Made by a program: the position numbers and the translations under genes
Assembly (NCBI GenBank): GCA_016934395.1
Contig: JAFGSZ010000001.1
Span: forward strand, 1 to 64,000
From: Bacteroidales bacterium
GTDB lineage: Bacteria > Bacteroidota > Bacteroidia > Bacteroidales > UBA10428
Direction of reading: 5' to 3'
DNA: 64,000 nucleotides
The notes under the pieces: generated by a model
Database searches by the model: none
What the model saw: the letters and a program-made list of their open reading frames with translations, nothing else
What the model was told of the DNA's origin: nothing
Shown: one piece after another, positions 56,686 through 64,000 of the stretch
Layout: each line of letters begins with the position of its first letter
Numbering within the stretch: position 1 is the stretch's first letter

Positions 56686-57681
56686 TTATTCCCTTATTCT
56701 TAGATATGAATAAGCAAGCGCTAATCCCATTACCTGATTTTCTGCATATCGGTATAGTTCTTCATAACTTATTGCGGCATGTTTTAAAAAAGCAGAGGCC
56801 TGACCGTAAATTGCCGGGATTTGGAGTTTATTAATATAGTAATATCCGTCGAGAAAAGATTTTACTCCCCCGGAAACAATTACTTCTTTACAATTTATTT
56901 CCTTTTCATCAGCAACAATCCGGTTAATATATGTTACCATATTTTCAGCATTTTCACCAATATAGGCAAGAGGTTCAAAAATGCTTTCCGATGCTTCCTT
57001 TGATCTCAACAATTCCATTTTTGCAAAATTGGTTCCTCCAAAAGCGCCAAATTCAACAGCAGCCAGGGGGAGTTTTAATAATTTGCTCAAGCTGGAAGGG
57101 CCCATTCCCTGTCCTACTTCCTTTACAATAACTTTCATCTCCACCTTATCCAGAAACCGTGTAATTGTTTCAATGGGTGGTTTTAATAGTGTATCGCCTT
57201 CAGGCTGAAACCATTCCTGCATGGGATTCACATGAATTATCAGTCCGTCAGCCCGTAAACGATTGATAAGGTTGGTAACCTGATCAAATTTATTATTTTC
57301 TACAATTTCTTCAATCTGGCATATGCCCAGGTTGGCAAAAAAAGGAAGATCTTCACCAATAATATCCCGAAGGTCAAAATCGGCAAAATGGGTATTATCT
57401 GTAAGAATCTTTCTACAGGAACCCAAACCCATACCCAAACCAAACTCACGGCATACCTTGGCAAGACGCGAATTAATTTCAAAGGCTTTTTCTGTTCCGC
57501 CCGTCATGCTCGAAATCCACACAGGTGCTTGTAGGGTTTTTCCAAGAAAAGCTAAAGACTCCGGCTTTTTACCCGGATGGGGTTGCAGCAACGGTTCATA
57601 ATAAAATCTCCGGTCGGCTTCACTGACCAGTGTTTGCGACTGAAAAGCAAGGTCAATATGGTCTTTTTTACGATCTGTCAT
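56686..57681 (-). CDS. fni: Type 2 isopentenyl-diphosphate delta-isomerase
   Basis: RKKDHIDLAF, WISSMTGGTEKAFEIN, GLGMGLGSCR, VIVKEVGQGM. Confidence 0.93.
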   Translation of the reverse strand: MTDRKKDHIDLAFQSQTLVSEADRRFYYEPLLQPHPGKKPESLAFLGKTLQAPVWISSMTGGTEKAFEINSRLAKVCREFGLGMGLGSCRKILTDNTHFADFDLRDIIGEDLPFFANLGICQIEEIVENNKFDQVTNLINRLRADGLIIHVNPMQEWFQPEGDTLLKPPIETITRFLDKVEMKVIVKEVGQGMGPSSLSKLLKLPLAAVEFGAFGGTNFAKMELLRSKEASESIFEPLAYIGENAENMVTYINRIVADEKEINCKEVIVSGGVKSFLDGYYYINKLQIPAIYGQASAFLKHAAISYEELYRYAENQVMGLALAYSYLRIRE

Positions 57682-57684
57682 TTT

Positions 57685-58836
57685 TTAATCCCGCAATCCT
57701 AATTGTCTTGAAATTACCAGGCGTAGAATTTCCGAAGTGCCCTCTCCAATCTGAAGGATACGCTGGTCGCGATAAAATCTTTCAATATCATTATCTTTAA
57801 ATAAGCCGTATGCGCCATGTATCTGCACCGATTCGTCGGCAACTTCTTTTGCCACCTCACTGCAGTAAAGCTTTGCCATGGCAGCTTCGCGACTAAAAGG
57901 TTGTTTATTATCTTTTAACCAGCAAGCTTTATAAAGCATGTTCCGGGCAAGTTCTATTTTTAGATCCATATCTGCAAGCTTAAATGCAATAGACTGAAAT
58001 TTATAAATTGGCCGTCCAAATTGTTCACGTTTTTTAGAATACTTTAGTGCCATTTCAAAGGCGCCCTGAGCAAGCCCCAGCCCCATGGCAGCAATTGACA
58101 ACCTTCCTGAATCGAGGGTTTTTAACATGATATGAGCTCCTTCACCCTGTTCACCTAACATGTTTTCTTTCGGAACTTTACAATTCTTAAAAAACAATTT
58201 TCCGGTATCCGCCGCACGCCACATCATTTTATTTGCAATTTTTTCAGAACTGTAACCTTTTGTATTTCTATCTACAATAATGGCCGAAAGTTCTTTTTTG
58301 CCATCTTTAATGCCAGTAACTGCCTGTATGGTAGCTCCACCGGAAAGTTCAGAAGCCGAATTGGTAATAAATATTTTTGAGCCGTTAATTACCCAGTTAT
58401 CCCCCTCAGGTACTGCATTTGTTTGTGTACCCCTTGCATCAGATCCGGCAGTTTCTTCAGTTAAACCAAAAGCCCAGATTTTATCTCCGGTGCACAGTGA
58501 AGGTAAAAATTTTTTCCGCTGATCGTCCGTTCCAAACTCATAAATAGGTCCGATACCCAATGAATTATGCGATGCTACTGTGGCTGCCTGTGAACCATCT
58601 ACGCGGGCAAGCTCTTCAACGGCAATAATATATGAAAGAGTATCCATGTTTTTTCCACCATACTTTTGTGGAATGGCAATACCAAAAAGTCCCAGCTTTC
58701 CCATTTCCCTTGTCAACTCGGGTGAAAATGTATTCGTTTCATCCAGTAGCTTTGCTACCGGTGTGATTTTCTCTTCTGCAAATCGTCTGACTTTTTGACG
58801 AAACTCTTCGTGTTGTGTTTTGATGTATGGAAACAT
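57685..58836 (-). CDS. Acyl-CoA dehydrogenase (short/branched-chain type)
   Basis: WAFGLTEETAGSDARGTQT, ILQIGEGTSEILRLVISRQLGLRD. Confidence 0.93.
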   Translation of the reverse strand: MFPYIKTQHEEFRQKVRRFAEEKITPVAKLLDETNTFSPELTREMGKLGLFGIAIPQKYGGKNMDTLSYIIAVEELARVDGSQAATVASHNSLGIGPIYEFGTDDQRKKFLPSLCTGDKIWAFGLTEETAGSDARGTQTNAVPEGDNWVINGSKIFITNSASELSGGATIQAVTGIKDGKKELSAIIVDRNTKGYSSEKIANKMMWRAADTGKLFFKNCKVPKENMLGEQGEGAHIMLKTLDSGRLSIAAMGLGLAQGAFEMALKYSKKREQFGRPIYKFQSIAFKLADMDLKIELARNMLYKACWLKDNKQPFSREAAMAKLYCSEVAKEVADESVQIHGAYGLFKDNDIERFYRDQRILQIGEGTSEILRLVISRQLGLRD

Positions 58837-58916
58837 TATAACAATTTATGGTTTATACTGCAATGAAACAAGATTCTTTTAGTATTGTTTACTTCTGTTA
58901 TTAACAGTTATCAGAA

Positions 58917-60926
58917 TTATTTAAACTCCGCAAGAACCGTATCATTTTTAACAAAATCTCCCTCTTTTACCTTGATATTTTTAATAACTCCGTTAAACAA
59001 TGCACAGATATTATTCTCCATTTTCATGGATTCAATAATAAAAAGAGGATCACCCGCCTTTACAGGGCTGTTTTCCCTGGCAAATAATTTCAACACCTTT
59101 CCCACTAATGGCGATTTTATTACATTATTATCTGAATTTAATACCGTATCTCTATGTTTCAGATAATTTTCATCAGGATCGAGAATGTCATTTCGAATTA
59201 ACAGATGTGTCTGCGAGTTCCCACTTACATAAATCCCATTATTTTCAAATTTTGAGTAAAAAACATTCAAATGTATACCATTGCTCGCGATAGTATAAAA
59301 ATTCTGATTTTCTGATATAACTTTTATTTCATATTCCTTATTGTTGAAAAAAATCAAATACTCCCCGGCGGATGTTGTTTTAAAACGCAAATCATATTCC
59401 TGTTCATCAAACTGAATAGTAAGCTTATTTAACTGTCGCCAATAACCAATAGATGCCCACACCGAATTCACATTTGCGGTTTTCAATTTCATCTGTTCAA
59501 GACTTATTATTGCCGAAGCGGCAATGAAGTGAATATCTGGCGCTGGATTCTGGGCGCTCATTTCAGTCTGGAAATCCCTGTCCCGGTTATCAATATATGT
59601 GGTTGAAATGTTGTTTTTTTTAAATTCCTGACTATTAATTAAATTCTCAAGAAATCCGATATTGTTTTTTATTCCATGAATTATGTATCGGTTAAGATTT
59701 TTTGTAAGCAACTGTATTGCCATTTCACGGTTTTCACCGAAAGCAATAATCTTGCTTATCATCGGGTCATACTGAGAAAAAATTTCACTGCCGGTTTCCA
59801 CACCCGAATCGATCCGGATATTTTTGTCTTCTGGTTCATTATAAAAAAGTATTTTCCCGGGCGACGGGCGAAAATCATTATGCGGATCCTCTGCATACAC
59901 CCTGGCTTCAATGGCACAACCGTTAATTACTATATCCTTCTGAGAAAATGAAAGCGGGTTACCTGCTGCAATTAAAATCTGTTCTTTTACAATATCAATG
60001 CCTGTTATTAATTCCGTAACTGCATGCTCAACCTGAATACGGGTATTCATTTCAAGAAAATAATATTGCCCGCTCTCGTCTAGTAAAAACTCTATGGTTC
60101 CTGCATTGGTATAGGCTGATGATTGTGCAATTTTCACTGCATCGGCGAGAATTTTATCTCTTAACTTTTCATCAAGTGAAGGTGAAGGCGCTTCTTCAAT
60201 TATTTTTTGATACCGTCTCTGTATTGAACATTCCCGGTCGAACAGATGAACTACCTTGCCAAGATTGTCAGCCAGCAGTTGTACTTCTATATGCCTGGGA
60301 TTCTTTATAAACTTTTCAATATAGATTGTGCCGTCGCCAAAATAATTTTGTGCCTGCCGGCTTGTTTCGGTCAAAGATTCGCCTAATTCAGAAATTGAAT
60401 TTATAATTTTCATTCCCTTACCTCCTCCACCTGCAGATGCTTTGACTAAAGCCGGAAAAGAAAATCCGTTTATTTGGGTTTTTATTTTTTCAGGAGTTCC
60501 GGTAATTCGTTTTAATGTTGGAATTCCCAGTTTTTCAACGTAATTTGTTGCTTCTATTTTACTACCCATTAGCCTGATAATATGGCTTTGGGGGCCAATA
60601 AAACGAATGCCTTTATTTTCGCATTGTTCGGCAAAAAGATAATTTTCGGCTAAAAATCCGTAGCCAGGATGAATGGCATCACAGCTCGTGGTTTGTGCCA
60701 GCGTTATTATTTTCCTGATATTTAAATACGTGTCCTTCAAATCGCCATCGCCCAGCGAAACAGCTTCATCTGCATGCCGGACAAATAATGCACTTTTATC
60801 CTGAAGGGCATATATTACTACAGTTTTAATTCCAAGTTTTTTTGCAGAACGTTGAATTCTCAACACTATTTCGCCCCGATTAGCAATTAATATTTTTTTA
60901 ATTCCCAGTCCCATTATTTTTTCCAT
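58917..60926 (-). CDS. Biotin-dependent acyl-CoA carboxylase alpha subunit (methylcrotonyl-CoA carboxylase alpha-like), BC plus BCCP
   Basis: ILIANRGEIVLRI, GGGGKGMKII, MNTRIQVEHAVTELITGIDIV, biotin site ESMKMEN. Confidence 0.9.
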   Translation of the reverse strand: MEKIMGLGIKKILIANRGEIVLRIQRSAKKLGIKTVVIYALQDKSALFVRHADEAVSLGDGDLKDTYLNIRKIITLAQTTSCDAIHPGYGFLAENYLFAEQCENKGIRFIGPQSHIIRLMGSKIEATNYVEKLGIPTLKRITGTPEKIKTQINGFSFPALVKASAGGGGKGMKIINSISELGESLTETSRQAQNYFGDGTIYIEKFIKNPRHIEVQLLADNLGKVVHLFDRECSIQRRYQKIIEEAPSPSLDEKLRDKILADAVKIAQSSAYTNAGTIEFLLDESGQYYFLEMNTRIQVEHAVTELITGIDIVKEQILIAAGNPLSFSQKDIVINGCAIEARVYAEDPHNDFRPSPGKILFYNEPEDKNIRIDSGVETGSEIFSQYDPMISKIIAFGENREMAIQLLTKNLNRYIIHGIKNNIGFLENLINSQEFKKNNISTTYIDNRDRDFQTEMSAQNPAPDIHFIAASAIISLEQMKLKTANVNSVWASIGYWRQLNKLTIQFDEQEYDLRFKTTSAGEYLIFFNNKEYEIKVISENQNFYTIASNGIHLNVFYSKFENNGIYVSGNSQTHLLIRNDILDPDENYLKHRDTVLNSDNNVIKSPLVGKVLKLFARENSPVKAGDPLFIIESMKMENNICALFNGVIKNIKVKEGDFVKNDTVLAEFK

Positions 60927-61702
60927 GCCGGATTTCGTTTTTCAAAAAAGGCAGCCATTCCTTCCTGTCCTTCGTCAGAAATTTTTGCTTTTGCAAGATG
61001 TTCGGCTGTAAAGTTTTTTATGGATTCATCAATTTGTAAAGGCGCCAGTTTTTTAATCATATTTTTTATTGTTTTTTGAGCTGCCGGCCCGCCTTCCAAC
61101 AATTTCTCTATAAATTCAGTTAGTTTTTGTTCGCGCTCAGTCTCTGAATACATCTCATTTATCAGGCCATAATTTTTAGCCTCACCAGCAGAAAACTGCC
61201 TTCCCGTTTGCATCAGATACAACGATTTGTTACTTCCCAGTTTATTAATCACATAGGGCATAATGGTGGCCGGGACCAGTCCCAGTTTAACTTCACTGAA
61301 TGAAAATATAGTGTTTGTGTCGGCAAATGCATAATCAGATGCTGCAACAATTCCGTTTGCTCCGCCATAACTTGCTCCCTGAAGCACACAAATGGTGGTT
61401 GATTCACAATTGCAGATTTCCTCATAAAGATCAGCTAATTGAAGGCTGAAGTTAAGGTTGGCGCTAAAATCGAGTTCTACAGATTGTTTTAGTTCCATTA
61501 AATCGGCCCCGGAACAAAAAGATTCTCCTCTACCTCTAATCACAAGGATACGGCTAGGATTTCCATGCTTTAATTCTCTTAAAAAAGATAAAATTTCCCG
61601 GATCATTTCGTTATTTAATGCGTTATGAACCGATGGCCTGCTGAGCCACAAGGTTGAAATCTCATTTTTACCATCTACTGAAATATACTTATAGTCTGAC
61701 AT
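60914..61702 (-). CDS. Enoyl-CoA hydratase family, methylglutaconyl-CoA hydratase-like
   Basis: SFCSGADLMELKQS, GASYGGANGIVAASD, FSFSEVKLGLVPATIMPYVI (LiuC/AUH-like). Confidence 0.85.
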   Translation of the reverse strand: MSDYKYISVDGKNEISTLWLSRPSVHNALNNEMIREILSFLRELKHGNPSRILVIRGRGESFCSGADLMELKQSVELDFSANLNFSLQLADLYEEICNCESTTICVLQGASYGGANGIVAASDYAFADTNTIFSFSEVKLGLVPATIMPYVINKLGSNKSLYLMQTGRQFSAGEAKNYGLINEMYSETEREQKLTEFIEKLLEGGPAAQKTIKNMIKKLAPLQIDESIKNFTAEHLAKAKISDEGQEGMAAFFEKRNPAWKK

Positions 61703-61716
61703 TCTATTTAAATGTA

Positions 61717-63327
61717 TTACATTCTGTAAACACCGCTCCTGGGTTCAGGAAATTTTTTATTCAGCGATATTGAAATACCCATTGCTATCGTCTTGCGAAA
61801 ATCAGCAGGATCAACAATACCATCATCCCAGAGCCTGGCAGTGCTGTAATATGCTGAACCTTCTTCTTCATATTTTTTCAGTATAGAATCCCTGAGTTGT
61901 ATTTTTTCCTCTTCATTAATTTCTTTTCCGGATTTTTTTAATTGTTCTTCCTTAATGCTTATTAATACATTAGCTGCCTGTTCACCCCCCATCACCGAAA
62001 TTTTTGCCGCAGGCACCATAAACAATAATCGCGGATCGTAAGCCCTGCCAGCCATGGCGTAATTACCTGCTCCATGTGAACCTCCAATAATAAAAGTAAA
62101 AACCGGAACATTTGCTGTGGCTACGGCATGAACCATTTTTGCCCCGTCTTTTGCTATACCGGCATTTTCATAAGTTTTACCAACCATAAAACCTGTAATG
62201 TTCTGTAAAAACAGAATGGGTATTTTTCTAAAATTGCATAATTCAATAAAATGAGTGCCTTTCAGCGCTGATTCAGAAAAAAGAATCCCGTTGTTGGCGA
62301 TTATACCCACCGGATAACCCATAACATGTGCAAATCCTGTGACAAGAGTAGGTGCATAATTAGTTTTAAATTCATGAAATCGGCTGCCATCAACAATTCT
62401 CATAATAATTTCCCGTGGATCGACCTGTTCCCTGGTCGAAACAGGCAAAATTCCATAAAGTTCTTCAGCAGGGTATTCCGGTTCAACATATTCCATCTGC
62501 CTGTCTACATATTGCCTTTCAGTACGAGGCAGCGATTCGAAAATATTCCTGCAAATTTGCAGCGCATGTTCATCCGATTCGGCAATATGGTCAGCCACAC
62601 CTGATTTTTCAGTATGAACTATAGCCCCTCCGAGTTCTTCAGCAGTAACGGTTTCTCCGGTAGCAGCCTTAACCAGTGGAGGCCCTGCAAGAAAAATGGT
62701 TCCCTGGTTTCTCACAATAATGGTTTCATCGCTCATAGCAGGTATATAAGCGCCCCCTGCAGTACACGATCCCATAACTATTGATATTTGAGGAATGCCA
62801 GCTGCAGAAAGTCTGGCCTGGTTGAAAAATATCCGGCCAAAATCGAACTTATCGGGAAAAACTTTTGCCTGATCGGGAAGAAATACACCACCTGAGTCAA
62901 CCATATATACACAGGGTAAATTATTTTGTTTAGCAATCTCCTGGGCCCTCAGGTGCTTTTTTATCGTTTCACTGATGTAGGTACCTCCTTTCACGGTAGC
63001 ATCATTTGCTACGATAATCGTTTCAATTCCATGAATTACGCCTATACCTGTAATAATACCTGCAGAGGGAAAACTGTTATTGTGCATGTTAAAAGCAGCA
63101 AGCGCCGATAGCTCAAGAAAAGGAGTTCCCGGGTCCACGAGCAGATTAATTCTGTCTCGAGCTAATAATTTACCTCTTGATTTGTGTCTTTGAACTGATT
63201 TTTCATCCGAATTGTAACAAACGGAATCAATATTTTTATTATAGGTACCGACAATATCTTTATACCTGATTTTGCGGTCAGTAAACTCCTTCGAACTCGT
63301 ATCTATTTTTGTAACTAATGCGTTCAA
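61717..63327 (-). CDS. Acyl-CoA carboxylase beta subunit, methylcrotonyl-CoA carboxylase beta-like
   Basis: CVYMVDSGGVFLPDQAKVFPDKFDFGRIFFNQARLSAAGIPQISIVMGSCTAGGAYIPAMSDETIIV. Confidence 0.93.
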   Translation of the reverse strand: MNALVTKIDTSSKEFTDRKIRYKDIVGTYNKNIDSVCYNSDEKSVQRHKSRGKLLARDRINLLVDPGTPFLELSALAAFNMHNNSFPSAGIITGIGVIHGIETIIVANDATVKGGTYISETIKKHLRAQEIAKQNNLPCVYMVDSGGVFLPDQAKVFPDKFDFGRIFFNQARLSAAGIPQISIVMGSCTAGGAYIPAMSDETIIVRNQGTIFLAGPPLVKAATGETVTAEELGGAIVHTEKSGVADHIAESDEHALQICRNIFESLPRTERQYVDRQMEYVEPEYPAEELYGILPVSTREQVDPREIIMRIVDGSRFHEFKTNYAPTLVTGFAHVMGYPVGIIANNGILFSESALKGTHFIELCNFRKIPILFLQNITGFMVGKTYENAGIAKDGAKMVHAVATANVPVFTFIIGGSHGAGNYAMAGRAYDPRLLFMVPAAKISVMGGEQAANVLISIKEEQLKKSGKEINEEEKIQLRDSILKKYEEEGSAYYSTARLWDDGIVDPADFRKTIAMGISISLNKKFPEPRSGVYRM

Positions 63328-63574
63328 CAGCCTAAAATTTAATTCTGGATTAAAAACTTTAGTTTAGCTTATTAACACCCTTTAAAATATTTTGTTTAAC
63401 CTCAGGTGAAAAATAATTAAACAATATGCAATTATTTTGCAATACCAGAGGGAAAAAATTCCACACTAAATACAATAAGTTGAATCATGTACTGTATTAT
63501 AGTTAGTAAATTTTGTCTGGTATTCGAAACTTGAAATATATTAATACGTTATATTTGTAAAAAACATTACTACT

Positions 63575-63847
63575 ATGAATAGCAAAGTGGGAAAAAAACG
63601 GTTACAAAAAAAGTATCAATTACCCGTAATTGCCCATTATTCAAACAGGGTCATCCGTTTTAACACCATTCTTGAAGCTGAACGTTATACCGGAATTAAT
63701 TATACCATGATATTTGAAGCATGCATAAAAAAGTTATATAAAGCGGGGAATATTTATTGGGAATTTGAAAATCGTGAAGATTTTACCCGGTATAAGGACT
63801 TTTATAATGATACCAAAGAAACAATTGCCCAAAAGACAAAACATTAA
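63575..63847 (+). CDS. Small protein with NUMOD1-like DNA-binding module
   Basis: VIRFNTILEAERYTGINYTMIFEACIKKLYKAGNIYWEFEN pattern (S/T-x-x-EA-x-x-TGI...C-x-K...W). Confidence 0.5.
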   Translation: MNSKVGKKRLQKKYQLPVIAHYSNRVIRFNTILEAERYTGINYTMIFEACIKKLYKAGNIYWEFENREDFTRYKDFYNDTKETIAQKTKH

Positions 63848-63858
63848 AAAAGCGTTTT

Positions 63859-64000
63859 TTTAATTTAATACCACCCTTAAATAGGCTTCGGAAATTTCTT
63901 CAGGCTTTTTTGCTTTCCTTAAAACCTGTTCAAACGATTCTGTATTTTCATGAATTAATGCCAGACCAATATTTAAAAAATAATTCAATTCCCGGGAAGC
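63859..64000 (-). CDS. Partial CDS truncated by window edge (C-terminus ..NYFLNIGLALIHENTESFEQVLRKAKKPEEISEAYLRVVLN)
   Basis: Open frame on minus strand to the window end, stop TAA at 63861-63859. Confidence 0.6.

Noticed and set aside
58917-63327. Propionyl-CoA or geranyl-CoA carboxylase instead of methylcrotonyl-CoA carboxylase
   Set aside because: Beta subunit motifs (VDSGGVFLPDQ..FPDKFDFGRIFFNQA..MGSCTAGGAYIPAM) and the LiuC-like neighbour favour MCC; cannot be fully excluded without phylogeny.

Overview
This is a 64 kb chromosomal window, almost certainly from a Bacteroidota (Bacteroidales/Marinilabiliales-like) genome. The lineage call rests on AT-rich spacers, TAnnTTTG-type promoters, a ~1100 aa SecA, the PyrB/PyrI pair and a BtuB/BtuG-like B12 locus. 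Most of the window is core housekeeping: ligA, dapA, secA, ferritin, icd, dnaX, rpsF-rpsR-rplI, lptD-like, amidase, MlaD, dnaA, pyrB-pyrI, rny, a probable 6S RNA, zapA, anmK, rplS, sensor kinases, tRNA-Arg and PFK. I see no CRISPR array, transposase, prophage or rRNA. The main candidate for something new is a nine-gene, tightly spaced, co-directional block on the minus strand (63327 down to 52378). It joins a liu-type leucine/isovalerate catabolic set (methylcrotonyl-CoA carboxylase beta, methylglutaconyl-CoA hydratase-like, carboxylase alpha, acyl-CoA dehydrogenase) directly to type 2 IPP isomerase, HMG-CoA reductase, a GHMP (probable phosphomevalonate) kinase, diphosphomevalonate decarboxylase and mevalonate kinase. 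No HMG-CoA lyase or HMG-CoA synthase lies in the block, so it reads as a possible leucine-to-isoprenoid route through HMG-CoA. Other notable signals: an A10 slippery run in dnaX where both alternative frames stop at once (candidate gamma/tau switch); a tandemly repeated, structured ~147 bp unit after tRNA-Arg that carries copies of the tRNA 3' end and shows a compensatory base-pair change; and a glycosyltransferase with no ATG/GTG/TTG start. All calls come from reading the sequence and ORF track; no database search was run.
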